Shown here: positions 17,027-26,228 of the stretch, piece by piece | How the letters are laid out: every line of letters begins with the position of its first letter | How positions within the stretch are numbered: the first letter of the stretch is position 1 | Assembly: GCF_014205275.1 (NCBI RefSeq) | Contig: NZ_JACHND010000001.1 | Span: 3,720,001-3,784,000 of the forward strand | Length of the DNA stretch: 64,000 nucleotides | DNA from: Sphaerisporangium siamense | GTDB taxonomy: Bacteria; Actinomycetota; Actinomycetes; Streptosporangiales; Streptosporangiaceae | Direction of reading: 5' to 3' | Notes under the pieces: generated by a model | Seen by the model: only the letters and a program-made list of their open reading frames with translations | What the model was told of the DNA's origin: nothing | The model's database searches: none | Position numbers and translations under genes: made by a program

Positions 17027-18124
17027 ATGCCCAAAGCACTGCTCGGCAACGACCTGGTCATCAACGAGGACTCGTGCAACCTGAGCTGCACCTACTGCCT
17101 GACCGGCCAGAGCAACCTGAAGGAAGGGCACCAGCTCAAGCTCATCTTCCAGCCGCCCACCCGAGACTCCTACACGCCGGGCGGCCCGCTGGCCGACCGG
17201 ATCGAGACGGTGTCCGACCGGCTCCGCGACCACTTCAAGCTGCCCCTGCTGAAGGTCACCGGCGGCGAGATCTTCCTGGTCAGGAACATCATGGACTTCC
17301 TGGAGCGCGAGGCCCCGAAATACGAGGTGCTCGTCGTCCAGACCAACGCCGTGCTCGTCAACGACGAGCACCTGGCGCGGCTCACCGCCATCCCGAACGT
17401 CGTACTGCAGATCTCGCTGGACAGCCACCTGGCGACCGGCAACAGCTACCGGGTCCCCAAGGACTCCCTGCACGACCGGATCGTGGCCGGGATCGCCCAC
17501 ATCATCGAGTCCGGGATCCCCGTCGAGATCTACGCGGTGCTCAACGACCGCAGCGTGTCCGAGATGACCGACTTCGCCGGCTGGCTGATGAGCTTCGCGA
17601 ACCGGCCGACGTACTTCCCGTTCCCGGTGCGCGGGCCGAGCGCCGAGGAGTTCAAGGTGCGCCCGGATCAGGTGCGCCACATCGAGGAGTTCGCCGAGCG
17701 GTACGACGAGTTCGCCCCCATCCTGCCGCCCCGCGCGTACTTCGACCGGCTGCTGCGCTTCTACCACGAGGGACGGCGCAACTTCCGCTGCCACCTGCCG
17801 CGGCTGGTCGTGTCCACCTTCAGCGACGGCGTCGTGACCCCGTGCCCGAACATCTGGTTCAGCGACATGGGCAACACCCTCGGCGAGGAATGGGAGAAAT
17901 CCCTGAACAAGGTCGGCGAGACCGGCCTGTACAAGGCGCTGCTCGCCCCCCGTCCCCGGCTGGAGGCCTGCCACGGCTGCTTCACGCCCTGGGACACCCT
18001 GTCGATGTACTTCGAGGACGAGATCACCCTCGACGAGCTGTGCGCCGCGCCCACCTACTCCCCGCCGCGCATCAGGGAACTGCTGGCCGAGATGAAGCGC
18101 GAGTACCTGGCGGGCGGCGCGTGA
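17027..18124 (+). CDS. Radical SAM enzyme with C-terminal auxiliary-cluster cysteines
   Basis: 365 residues. The N-terminal CNLSCTYC motif binds the SAM 4Fe-4S cluster; KVTGGEIFLV is the GGE SAM-binding region. The C-terminal third has further Cys (FRCHLPR, TPCPNIW, ACHGCFTPWD), in a SPASM/twitch-like layout for at least one auxiliary cluster. Substrates of such enzymes include peptides, sugars and small metabolites; here a carrier-bound or free AHBA-sugar intermediate is a possibility but unproven. Its stop overlaps the ligase start (GTGA). Confidence 0.88.
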   Translation: MPKALLGNDLVINEDSCNLSCTYCLTGQSNLKEGHQLKLIFQPPTRDSYTPGGPLADRIETVSDRLRDHFKLPLLKVTGGEIFLVRNIMDFLEREAPKYEVLVVQTNAVLVNDEHLARLTAIPNVVLQISLDSHLATGNSYRVPKDSLHDRIVAGIAHIIESGIPVEIYAVLNDRSVSEMTDFAGWLMSFANRPTYFPFPVRGPSAEEFKVRPDQVRHIEEFAERYDEFAPILPPRAYFDRLLRFYHEGRRNFRCHLPRLVVSTFSDGVVTPCPNIWFSDMGNTLGEEWEKSLNKVGETGLYKALLAPRPRLEACHGCFTPWDTLSMYFEDEITLDELCAAPTYSPPRIRELLAEMKREYLAGGA

Positions 18125-20250
18125 CCGGCCTCCCCGGCCTGGTGCGGTCCGGCGACCCGGACCGGCGCGTCGTCAACGGCCTGACCGCGGCGCAGGTCGA
18201 CAAGGAGGTCCGGCGCCGCGCCGACGAGCTGCGCGCGCTCAGGGTGGCCGGGCCGGTCGCGCTGCGGGCCCCCAACGGCGCCGACTGGCTGGTGGAGTTC
18301 CTGGCCCTGCTGGAGGCCGGGGCGAGCCCGCTGCTCGTCTCGGAGGACGCCCCCGACCAGGAGCTCTCCCGGCTGCTCGACCTGGCCCGCGACGGCGACC
18401 GTCCCGAGCGGGCGATCCTCGTGCCGACCTCCGGCTCCACCGGCCTGCCCGCGCTCGTCACCCGCACCGAGGCGTCCCTGCTGCGTGAGGGCGAGCGGTA
18501 CCGCACCACGCTCGCGCTGGACGGGTGCGACCGCGTCCTGCTCCCGCTGCCGCTGTGCCACGCGTACGCGCTGGCGTGGGCGACGGCCGCGCTGGTCGCC
18601 GGCGCCGAGCTGCGGGCCGTCCCGCCCGCCGCGCTCACCGCCATCGAGGACGAACTCGCCCAGGGCGCCACGATCATCGCGCTCGTGCCCACCCTCGCCC
18701 GGCTGCTCGCCACCCGGCGGCTCCGGCGCGGCGGCGAGATCCCCCCGCCGCCGCGCATGGCGATGGTCGGCGCCGGGCCCGTCGACCAGCGGCTGGAGGA
18801 CTCCTTCCGCGCCGCGTTCGGCTGCGGCACCTCCCGCAACTACGGCTCCACCGAGACAGGAACCCTGTTCGCCGGCCTGGCCGACCTGCCGTCCCTGTGC
18901 GTCGGACGGCCGCTGGACGGCGTGGCCTACCGCATCGTCGACGAGCGCGGGCGGCCCTGCCCGGACGGCAGGCCCGGCGTGCTGGAGGTCGAGCTCGACG
19001 ACGCCGGCGCCTGGCACTCCACCCGCGACCTCGCCGTCCGGGACGCCGAAGGCCGCGTCTTCATGCTCGGCCGGCAGTCCAGCGCGATCCGCCGCGGCGC
19101 GCGCTGGGTGGCGCCGCTGGAGGTCGAGAACGTGCTGCGCGAACACCCCGCCGTCCGCGACGTGCACGTGTACGCGCGGGCCGGGCGGTTCGAGGGCGAG
19201 GACGCGATCGTCGCCGAGGTCGAGGCGGCCCCCGGCCTGGACGAGGGCGAGCTGCTGGCGTTCGCCCGCGAGCGGCTGGCCCCGCACAAGGTGCCCACCG
19301 AGATCGTCCGCACCGCCCGGCTGGACCGGACGATGACCGGCAAGGTCCGCGCCAGGCCCCGCTACCGGCTCGCCGGACCGGACGTCGTCGCCGCGGCCGT
19401 GCGCGGGTACAAGGCGGCCGAGCTGCTGTTCGCGCTGCGCGACCTCGGCGTGCTCGACCGGCTCGACGGCCGCGCCGGCACCGAAGAGATCGCCGCCCGC
19501 CTCGGCCTCTCGGCCCCCGAACTCGACTGGGCCCTCGCCATCGCCGCCCGCCTCGGCCTCGTCGTCACCGGCACAGAAGGCGACCCCGAGACCGGCCCGT
19601 ACCTGGACCTGGAGGCGGCGCTGTCCCGCGGCTGGACGGCCAGGGAGACGATCGCCGACACCCTGCGGCACGGCCGCCGCCGACTCGACGTCCGCGCCCC
19701 CGCCGACGAGGTCGTCCACGCCTACCAGGCGGCGATGAACGGCCCCCAGACCGCCGGCCGCACGCGCCTCGGCCGCAGGCTCGCCGCCGTCCCGCCCGGT
19801 GCCCACGTCCTGGAGGTCTCCGCCGGACCCGGCCGGTACCTGGCCGAGATCCTCGCCGCAGACCCGGCCGCCACCGGAGAGCTGCTGCGGCTCGGCCGGT
19901 TCTCCGGCCCGCCCGCGCCCGGAATCACGACCACGGAGGATCCGCCGGCCGGGGCGTACGACCTGTGCGTCGTCGCCAACGGCATCCACGGCCCCGCGCC
20001 CGGCGACGACCTCGCCTGGCTGCTCACCCGGCTGCGTCCCGGCGGGCGGCTGCTCGTCGACGACGTGTTCCTGCCCCCCGAGGGCGCCGGGTCCGAGCTC
20101 GGCATCGACTGGCTCACCCACGGCGGCTGGTCCTGGCCGGCCGTGACCGACCTGACCGCAGGGCTCGCCGCGGCCGGCGGCGCCGTCGTGCGCGACGCCC
20201 GGATCGGCGCCTCGCCCTGCCACCTCGTCCTCGCCACGGAAGGATCATGA
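18121..20250 (+). CDS. Adenylate-forming ligase fused to a methyltransferase-like domain
   Basis: 709 residues. The N-terminal ~420 residues are an ANL ligase: VPTSGSTGLPALV (P-loop, but lacking the usual Lys after Pro), NYGSTETGTLFAG (A5), HSTRDLAV (A7) and TMTGKVRARPR (A10 Lys). The C-terminal ~280 residues show a winged-helix dimerisation segment (LGVLDRLDGRAGTEEIAARLGLS) and a SAM-binding-like LEVSAGPGRYLAEI, as in small-molecule O-methyltransferases. In the mitomycin pathway a separate ligase (MitE) loads AHBA onto its carrier protein, and this is the natural candidate for that step. Whether the methyltransferase half is active is unclear. GTG start overlaps the upstream stop. Confidence 0.85.
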   Translation: MTGLPGLVRSGDPDRRVVNGLTAAQVDKEVRRRADELRALRVAGPVALRAPNGADWLVEFLALLEAGASPLLVSEDAPDQELSRLLDLARDGDRPERAILVPTSGSTGLPALVTRTEASLLREGERYRTTLALDGCDRVLLPLPLCHAYALAWATAALVAGAELRAVPPAALTAIEDELAQGATIIALVPTLARLLATRRLRRGGEIPPPPRMAMVGAGPVDQRLEDSFRAAFGCGTSRNYGSTETGTLFAGLADLPSLCVGRPLDGVAYRIVDERGRPCPDGRPGVLEVELDDAGAWHSTRDLAVRDAEGRVFMLGRQSSAIRRGARWVAPLEVENVLREHPAVRDVHVYARAGRFEGEDAIVAEVEAAPGLDEGELLAFARERLAPHKVPTEIVRTARLDRTMTGKVRARPRYRLAGPDVVAAAVRGYKAAELLFALRDLGVLDRLDGRAGTEEIAARLGLSAPELDWALAIAARLGLVVTGTEGDPETGPYLDLEAALSRGWTARETIADTLRHGRRRLDVRAPADEVVHAYQAAMNGPQTAGRTRLGRRLAAVPPGAHVLEVSAGPGRYLAEILAADPAATGELLRLGRFSGPPAPGITTTEDPPAGAYDLCVVANGIHGPAPGDDLAWLLTRLRPGGRLLVDDVFLPPEGAGSELGIDWLTHGGWSWPAVTDLTAGLAAAGGAVVRDARIGASPCHLVLATEGS

Positions 20251-21023
20251 TGGCCGACCTCGCCCACCTGACCGCCCGATACGGCCTGGACGACCGGGTC
20301 GCCGTCGTCTCCGGCGCCTCCGGGAACATCGGATCCGCCTGCTGCCGCGAACTCGCCCTGGCCGGGGCCACGGTCATCGCCGGCTACCACGGCAACGAGC
20401 AGGCGGCGAAACTCCTCGCCGAACAGATCGAGGCCGCCGGCGGCACCTGCGTCCCGGTACAGGCCGACCTCAGCCGCCCGGACGGCGCGCAGACGCTCGT
20501 CGACACCGCCCTGCGGACCTTCAAGCGGGTCGACATCGCCGTGGCGGCGGCCGGCATCCGCACCCGCCGCCTGGCCCTCAGCACCGACCCCGCCACGGTC
20601 GCCGAACTCCTCGCCGTCAACCTCGAAAGCGCGATCGGCCTGGCCAAGGCGTGCCTGCGCCCCATGATGCGCGCCAGGTACGGCCGCATCATCCTCTTCG
20701 GCTCCCGCGCCGGCGTCACCGGCCTCCCCGGCCACGCGGCCTACGCCGCCACCAAGGGCGCGCTACAACCGTGGGCCGCCTCCGTCGCCGGCGAACTCGG
20801 CACCCACGGCATCACCGTCAACGTGATCGCCCCCGGCGCCATCCGCGCCGACCAGACCGACTTCCACTCCGAGGAAGAACAGAAACTGGTCCTGAAGTTC
20901 ATCGGCGCCGGCCGCTTCGGCGAACCGGAGGAGGTCGCCGCCGCGGTGAGTTTCCTGGCCTCCTCCTCATCCAGCTACCTCAACGGCACCACCGTGACCG
21001 TCGACGGCGGAGCAAGATTCTGA
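20247..21023 (+). CDS. Short-chain dehydrogenase/reductase
   Basis: 258 residues, classical SDR of the FabG type. VVSGASGNIGSACCREL is the nucleotide-binding glycine motif, AAAGIRTRR corresponds to the NAG region, the Ser of LFGSRAG with YAATKG gives the Ser-Tyr-Lys triad, and TVTVDGGARF is the usual end. It probably reduces or oxidises a hydroxyl/ketone, perhaps on the sugar unit. ATG at 20247 overlaps the ligase stop; a second ATG follows at 20250. Confidence 0.92.
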   Translation: MMADLAHLTARYGLDDRVAVVSGASGNIGSACCRELALAGATVIAGYHGNEQAAKLLAEQIEAAGGTCVPVQADLSRPDGAQTLVDTALRTFKRVDIAVAAAGIRTRRLALSTDPATVAELLAVNLESAIGLAKACLRPMMRARYGRIILFGSRAGVTGLPGHAAYAATKGALQPWAASVAGELGTHGITVNVIAPGAIRADQTDFHSEEEQKLVLKFIGAGRFGEPEEVAAAVSFLASSSSSYLNGTTVTVDGGARF

Positions 21024-22177
21024 TGGACCCCGCCCGGACGACCAGCACCGCCGCGGTCTCAACGCTCCGGACCAACGCGACTTCCATCGCTGCCGTCACG
21101 ACGGTCCGGGCCGCCGTGGTCGGGCTCGGCTGGAGTGGCCGGGAGCTTTGGCTGCGCCGGCTCGCGGCCAACCCCGCCTATCAGGTCACCGCCCTGGCCG
21201 ACCCGGACGACGAGGCCCTCGCCGCGGCCGCCGAGATCGCCCCCGACGCCCGGCGCACCCGCCGCGCCGAGGAGATCGGGCCGGACCTGGCGGACCTGGC
21301 GATCGTCGCCGTCCCCAACCACCTGCACACGGCCACCGCCGAGACGCTGCTCGGCACCGGCGTGTCGGTGTTCGTCGAGAAGCCGGTGTGCCTGTCCCGG
21401 CCGGAACTGGAGCGGCTGCGGGCCGCAGAGGCGGCGAGCGCCGGACGGCTGTTCGCCGGCAGCGCCGCCCGCTGGCGCGCCGACGTGGGCACCCTGCGGT
21501 CGGTCGTGCCGGCACTCGGCCGCATCCGGCTGGTCGAACTGTCCTGGGTACGGGCGCGCGGCATACCCCGGCAGGGCGGCTGGTTCACCGAACGGTGCCG
21601 TTCCGGGGGCGGCGCGCTCATCGACCTCGGCTGGCACCTGCTCGACGTCGGGCTCGACCTGATCGGACGGCCCGGCATCGTGCAGGCGTGCGCGGTCACC
21701 TCGGCCGACCTGCTCGACGACGGCCGATGGTCGGCGTCCTGGCGGGGCGACAGGACGGCGTCCGGGCGGCGCGACGTGGAGGACGGCGCCGCCGGGTTCC
21801 TGGTGACCGACGACGGCGTCGGAATGTTCCTCCGCACCGCCTGGGCCTCCCACCAGCCGTACGACCTCACGAAGATCCGCCTGCACGGCTCCGCCGCCAC
21901 CGCGTCACTGTCCTGCACGTTCGGCTTCAGCCCGACCCGCGAGCCGACCCCCCGCCTGGTCGTCCACCGCGCCGGCATCGCCGAACCCGTACCGCTGGCG
22001 GAGGAGCCGATCGGCACTGAGTATCACCGCCAACTGGAGGAACTGCCCCTCCTGGTCGCCGGCGGCGAGCCACGCGGCCGCGCCCTCGACGAAACCGCGA
22101 CGATCATCAGCGCCATAGAGGCCCTCTACGCCTCCGCCGCCCCCCCAAGCTCCCCCCTCAAGGAGCGAGCCGGGTGA
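21023..22177 (+). CDS. Gfo/Idh/MocA-family oxidoreductase, RifL-like (AHBA pathway)
   Basis: 384 residues. After a 28-residue Ala/Thr-rich leader, AAVVGLGWSGRELWLRRL is the NAD(P)-binding Rossmann motif and FVEKPVCLS is the conserved EKP of the family; GGALIDLGWHLLDVGLDLIG holds the catalytic-region Asp and His. In AHBA clusters this protein (RifL) acts with the synthase/transaminase RifK in making UDP-kanosamine. Order RifL-PPTase-RifN-RifK supports the same role. Start shares a base with the upstream stop. Confidence 0.88.
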   Translation: MDPARTTSTAAVSTLRTNATSIAAVTTVRAAVVGLGWSGRELWLRRLAANPAYQVTALADPDDEALAAAAEIAPDARRTRRAEEIGPDLADLAIVAVPNHLHTATAETLLGTGVSVFVEKPVCLSRPELERLRAAEAASAGRLFAGSAARWRADVGTLRSVVPALGRIRLVELSWVRARGIPRQGGWFTERCRSGGGALIDLGWHLLDVGLDLIGRPGIVQACAVTSADLLDDGRWSASWRGDRTASGRRDVEDGAAGFLVTDDGVGMFLRTAWASHQPYDLTKIRLHGSAATASLSCTFGFSPTREPTPRLVVHRAGIAEPVPLAEEPIGTEYHRQLEELPLLVAGGEPRGRALDETATIISAIEALYASAAPPSSPLKERAG

Positions 22178-22992
22178 CCCCCACCCCCCACCCCTCGAAC
22201 AGCAGCCCATCACCCGGCCCCTTCAGCATCACCGGGCCACCCCGCCTCCCGAGCACCACCCGGGGGCCTGGTTCGCTGAGCCGCACCCGGCCGTCCAGTC
22301 CGCCGCGCGACGCCCAGCCGTCCGGTCCGCTGGGTGACGCCGGGCAGTCCGGTCCGCTGAGCGATGCCCGTCTGCGTAGGCTCCTGAGCGATGTCCGGCC
22401 GCCTGGACCCCAGGACGTTCACGTCTGGACGTTCCCGGCCGACGAGCAGGCCCGGTACGCGGCGGCCCACTTCGTGACACGCCGGATTCTTGGCCGATAC
22501 CTGGACCTGCCCGCCGAGGCCGTCGAGTTCCAGTACGGCGAGAACGGCAAGCCCGCGCTGCGCCCCGACCCGGCCCGGCCGGACCTGCGGTTCAACCTCA
22601 GCCACTCCGGGCCGCTCGCCTTGCTCGCCGTTGCCGTGGGGCGCGACGTCGGCGTGGACGTGGAACGGGTGCGCTCCGGCGTGTCGGCCCGTGCCATAGC
22701 CGAACGGCGCTTCGACCGCGAGGGTGCCGAGGCCGTCGCCGCCGACCCCGGCGTGTTCTTCCGCCTGTGGACCCGCAAAGAGGCCTGCGTCAAGGCGTCC
22801 GGCGGGCGCCTCGGCTGGGGAATGGCCATCCCGGTCTCCGGCCCCGTCGCCACCGGGACCCCCCGCCTGCCCGGCCCGTGGCGCCTGTACGACCTCCCGG
22901 CCCCCGAGGGCTACGTCGCCGCACTCGCACTACCCGGACCGCACCCCGCACACGTCACGACGCACCCACTCCCCGAAGGCCCGCTGCCATGA
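22174..22992 (+). CDS. Sfp-type 4-phosphopantetheinyl transferase
   Basis: 272 residues. The enzyme core starts near residue 80: FNLSHSGPLALLAV, VGVDVERVR (Mg-binding) and RLWTRKEACVKASGG are the three signature blocks. It converts the apo carrier proteins at 3177 and 11235 to their holo forms. The first ~80 residues are an unusual Pro/Ser/Gly-rich segment encoded by imperfect repeats of CCGGTCCGCTG; a later start is possible although the GTG at 22174 overlaps the upstream stop in GTGA style. Confidence 0.9.
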   Translation: MTPTPHPSNSSPSPGPFSITGPPRLPSTTRGPGSLSRTRPSSPPRDAQPSGPLGDAGQSGPLSDARLRRLLSDVRPPGPQDVHVWTFPADEQARYAAAHFVTRRILGRYLDLPAEAVEFQYGENGKPALRPDPARPDLRFNLSHSGPLALLAVAVGRDVGVDVERVRSGVSARAIAERRFDREGAEAVAADPGVFFRLWTRKEACVKASGGRLGWGMAIPVSGPVATGTPRLPGPWRLYDLPAPEGYVAALALPGPHPAHVTTHPLPEGPLP

Positions 22993-23927
22993 CCTCCTTC
23001 CTTGCCTCGGGTGCCGGCTCCGGTACCTACCTCGGCATCGACATCGGTGGGACGAAGGTGGCCGCGCGGATGGAGGTCGGGAACGCCGCCTACGAGGCGG
23101 AGGCCCGCTGGCCGCCGTACGCACCCGATCCCGAGCGCGACCTGGCGGTGATCGGGGACCTCGTCGAGCGGCTGGGGCCGCGGGATCGCTGCGCCGCCGT
23201 CGGCGTGTCGTCCGCGGCGACGGTCGACGGCGGCGGCCGGGTCGTCGCCTGGCCGAACCGGCCGAGCTGGATCGGCTTCGACCTCGTCGCCGCGCTGCGG
23301 TGCCGGCTGGGAACGTTGATCGACGGCGCGCCGGTCCGCGTCGCCGACGACGGCGGCCTGGCCGCGCTTGCCGAGGCGCGCGCCTGCGGCTGCCCCGACC
23401 TGGCCTTTCTTGGCGTCGGCACCGGCGTCGGCGGCGGGCTCGTCCTGGACGGCGAGCCGTTCGCCGGCGGCGCGGCGGTCGAGCTGGGTCACATGGTGGT
23501 CCACCCCGGCGGCCCGGCCTGCTCCTGCGGCCGCGACGGCTGCCTCCAGGCCACGGCGTCCGGCCCGGCGACGCTGCGCCGTGCCGCCGCGCGCAGGGGC
23601 GGGACGGTCACCGCCGAGGACCTCGTGTCGGCAGCCGTCCGGGGCGAGGACTGGGCGGCGGCCACGATCGCCGAAACCGCCACGGCCCTCGCGTTCGCCG
23701 TCGTGTCGCTCACAGAGATCGTCCGGCCGAGGCGGGTCCACATCGGCGGCGGATTCGGCGCCGCCGCGCCCGGCCTGGTCCCCGGTGTGGCCGCCCACGT
23801 CGCCGCGCTCGCCAGGACCGGCCGGCCTGTGCCGGTCGTGGCGCCGGCCGCACTCGGCCCCAGGGCGTCGCTGCTCGGCGCCCTGCTGCACGCCCGGAAC
23901 GCTCAACTTCAGGAGGTGGCCGGATGA
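22989..23927 (+). CDS. ROK-family sugar kinase, RifN-like kanosamine 6-kinase
   Basis: 312 residues. YLGIDIGGTKVAAR is the ATP-binding phosphate-1 motif, FLGVGTGVGGGLV phosphate-2, and ELGHMVVHPGGP followed by CSCGRDGCLQ is the ROK zinc-binding signature. In AHBA clusters a ROK kinase (RifN) phosphorylates kanosamine at C6 to feed the aminoDAHP branch. Its position directly before the AHBA synthase gene, with a 4-nt overlap, supports that assignment. Confidence 0.9.
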   Translation: MTSFLASGAGSGTYLGIDIGGTKVAARMEVGNAAYEAEARWPPYAPDPERDLAVIGDLVERLGPRDRCAAVGVSSAATVDGGGRVVAWPNRPSWIGFDLVAALRCRLGTLIDGAPVRVADDGGLAALAEARACGCPDLAFLGVGTGVGGGLVLDGEPFAGGAAVELGHMVVHPGGPACSCGRDGCLQATASGPATLRRAAARRGGTVTAEDLVSAAVRGEDWAAATIAETATALAFAVVSLTEIVRPRRVHIGGGFGAAAPGLVPGVAAHVAALARTGRPVPVVAPAALGPRASLLGALLHARNAQLQEVAG

Positions 23928-25093
23928 CATCCGCCGAGGTTCCCGCCCAGCCGCAGTTCCCCGAATGGCCCCAGTACGGCGAGGAGGAACGGGCCGGTCT
24001 GACCCGCGCCCTCGAACAGGGGCAGTGGTGGCGGGTGGGCGGGGCGGAGGTGTCGGCCTTCGAGCGCGAGTTCGCCGACTACCACGGCGCCCCCTACGCC
24101 CTCGCCGTCACCAACGGCACGCACGCGCTGGAACTCGCCGTGGAACTCCTCGGCATCAGGCCCGGCGAGGAGGTGATCGTGCCGGCGTTCACGTTCATCT
24201 CCTCCTCCATGGCCGTGCAACGGCTCGGCGTGGTCCCCGTGCCGGTGGACGTGCTCCCGGACACGTACAACATCGACCCGGCGGCGGCCGCGGCCGCGGT
24301 CACCGACAGGACCCGGGCCATCATGCCGGTGCACATGGCCGGTTTCTTCTCCGACATGGACGCGCTCGGCAAGCTGGCCACCGACGCGGGCGTGGCGATC
24401 CTTCAGGACGCCGCGCACGCGCACGGCGCGCGGTGGCGCGGCCAACGGGTGGGCGAGCTGGGCTCGATCGCGGCGTTCAGCTTCCAGAACGGCAAGCTGA
24501 TGACCGCGGGGGAGGGCGGCGCGCTGCTGGTCCCCGACCGGGAGACGTACGACGAGGGCTTCGTCCGGCACAGCTGCGGCCGGCCGCCGTCCGACCGCCG
24601 GTATCTGCACGAGACCGCCGGGACGAACTACCGCATGAACGAGTTCTCCGGCGCGGTGCTACGGGCCCAGCTCGCCCGCCTCCCGGAACAGATCGCCCGC
24701 CGCGAGGCGAACTGGCCGATCCTGCGCGCCCTGCTCGCCGCGATCCCCGGCGTCGAGCCGCAGGGCCGCGACGACCGCTGCGACGTCGTCCCCCACTACA
24801 TGGCGATGTTCCGCCTCCCCGGCACAACCGAGGAACGCCGCAACGCCATCGTGGACGCCCTGGTGGCCCGAGGAATCCCCGCCTTCGTAGCCTTCCGCCC
24901 CATCTACCGCACCGACGCCTTCTGGTCCGCCCCCACCGAACCACTCTCCGTGGACGACCTCGCCCGCCGCTGCCCGATAACCGAAGAAATCGGCAGAGAC
25001 TGCATCTGGCTCCACCACCGCACCCTCCTAGGCGACGAAGCAGGCCTGACCGCGATAGCCAACACCCTGACCGCCGTGCTCTCCGACCTCTGA
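23924..25093 (+). CDS. 3-amino-5-hydroxybenzoate (AHBA) synthase, RifK-like
   Basis: 389 residues, the expected length of AHBA synthase (RifK 388). The N-terminal block EEERAGLTRALEQGQWWRVG is highly characteristic of AHBA synthases within the DegT/DnrJ/EryC1 fold. The PLP-binding Lys is Lys191 in SFQNGKLMTAGEGG and the cofactor Asp is in LQDAAHAHGA. It aromatises aminodehydroshikimate to AHBA and, with RifL, may also act as a sugar transaminase. It is the key marker of the cluster type. Overlaps the ROK kinase by 4 nt. Confidence 0.93.
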   Translation: MTSAEVPAQPQFPEWPQYGEEERAGLTRALEQGQWWRVGGAEVSAFEREFADYHGAPYALAVTNGTHALELAVELLGIRPGEEVIVPAFTFISSSMAVQRLGVVPVPVDVLPDTYNIDPAAAAAAVTDRTRAIMPVHMAGFFSDMDALGKLATDAGVAILQDAAHAHGARWRGQRVGELGSIAAFSFQNGKLMTAGEGGALLVPDRETYDEGFVRHSCGRPPSDRRYLHETAGTNYRMNEFSGAVLRAQLARLPEQIARREANWPILRALLAAIPGVEPQGRDDRCDVVPHYMAMFRLPGTTEERRNAIVDALVARGIPAFVAFRPIYRTDAFWSAPTEPLSVDDLARRCPITEEIGRDCIWLHHRTLLGDEAGLTAIANTLTAVLSDL

Positions 25094-25097
25094 CGCC

Positions 25098-26228
25098 ATG
25101 AGCGTCAGCGTTGTCATCCCCACTCGGGACAAGGCGTTGCGGCTGCGCCTCACGCTGGCCTGCCTCGCCGACACGGAGCCCGCCGGTTACCTGACCGAGG
25201 TCGTGGTCGTCGACGACGGGTCCGTCGACGCCACCGCCGAGGTCCTCGCGGAGGCCGCCGAGCGGCTGCCGCTGCGGGTCGTCGCCGGTGGCGGGCGCGG
25301 GCGGGCCGGCGCGCGCAACCTGGGCGCCGAGCACGCCGGGGGCGACCTGCTCGTGTTCCTCGACGACGACGTGCTCGTCGGGCCGGGATTCGTGGGCGGG
25401 CACCGCGCGCGGTCCCGGCCCGACCGGTTCGTGCACGGTCGGCTGCGCGAGTTACCGGCCGCCGACCACCTGGTCCGTACGCTCGACGGCGCGCCGTACC
25501 CGGAGGTGCGCGAGGCCCGCGACCTCATCCACGGCGGACGGTCCAGCCACCCACGGCATCGGCTCAAGGCCAACGCCCTGGAACGCGCGATCGAGGCCAT
25601 GCACGGCGGCGACCTCCCCGACGCCGTGCCGTGGCTCGGCTGCGTCGGAGCCAACGTGTCGATGCCGCGCGCCCTGTGGGAGCGGGTGGGCGGCTTCGAC
25701 GCCGGCTTCGGCGAGGTCTGGGGATGCGAGGACCTGGAGCTCGGCCTGCGGCTGTACGAGGCGGGCGCCCGCCGCGACCTGGCCCCGGACGCCCTCGGCG
25801 TCCACCTCACCCACCGCCGCCCGTCCCGCTGGGACGAACACGCCACCAACATGAACCGCTTCGCCGCCCTGCACCCCGTCCCAGCGGTCCGCGAACTCCC
25901 CTACCTCCTCTCCGCCTCCGGCGACCCGTCTACCTACATAACCCGAGTCCTCACCGCCGCCCGACTCACCACCCCACCGGCTCCCACCGTTCCCTCCGCC
26001 CCACCTGCCGGTTCACATCTCGCTGGACCCCCGGTCGCCGGGTCCGCTTCAGCCCCTGCTGGACCTCCACCCCCTAGCCTGACCACCGGACCCGCACCTA
26101 CCGTCCCCGTCCTCGCCGATCCGGCTGCCGCATCCGCCCCTACCGGACCCACCTCCACCGCCGCTCCTCACCACTCCGGACCTCATCCCGTTGCGCCGGC
26201 CGCAGGACCCGCCCCCGATGCGTCATGA
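25098..26228 (+). CDS. Family-2 glycosyltransferase, MitB-like candidate
   Basis: 376 residues. VVIPTRDKA, VVVDDGSVD and FLDDDVLVGP (DXD-type metal site) mark a GT-A fold family-2 transferase; WGCEDLELGLRLYEAGA is the acceptor-side ED motif. Next to AHBA synthase and a deacetylase it matches the mitomycin arrangement in which MitB transfers GlcNAc to carrier-bound AHBA; that function is inferred. The last ~100 residues are a Pro/Ala/Ser/Thr-rich low-complexity tail. Leu119 is a TTA codon (25452-25454). Starts 4 nt after the synthase stop. Confidence 0.85.
   Translation: MSVSVVIPTRDKALRLRLTLACLADTEPAGYLTEVVVVDDGSVDATAEVLAEAAERLPLRVVAGGGRGRAGARNLGAEHAGGDLLVFLDDDVLVGPGFVGGHRARSRPDRFVHGRLRELPAADHLVRTLDGAPYPEVREARDLIHGGRSSHPRHRLKANALERAIEAMHGGDLPDAVPWLGCVGANVSMPRALWERVGGFDAGFGEVWGCEDLELGLRLYEAGARRDLAPDALGVHLTHRRPSRWDEHATNMNRFAALHPVPAVRELPYLLSASGDPSTYITRVLTAARLTTPPAPTVPSAPPAGSHLAGPPVAGSASAPAGPPPPSLTTGPAPTVPVLADPAAASAPTGPTSTAAPHHSGPHPVAPAAGPAPDAS

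Noticed and set aside
15529..18100. Very long plus-strand frame extending upstream of the ligase gene
   Set aside because: Arg/Gly/Pro-rich shadow of the aldehyde dehydrogenase and radical SAM genes caused by high GC3; only its last part (from 18121) is real.
18055..20223. 722-codon minus-strand frame opposite the ligase
   Set aside because: Antisense open frame typical of GC-rich coding DNA; the plus strand has clear ANL ligase motifs.
22280..22400. Short repeats that could suggest a CRISPR array
   Set aside because: Repeats are imperfect, about 11 bp, in-frame and without unique spacers; they code for a low-complexity protein leader. No CRISPR array seen in the window.
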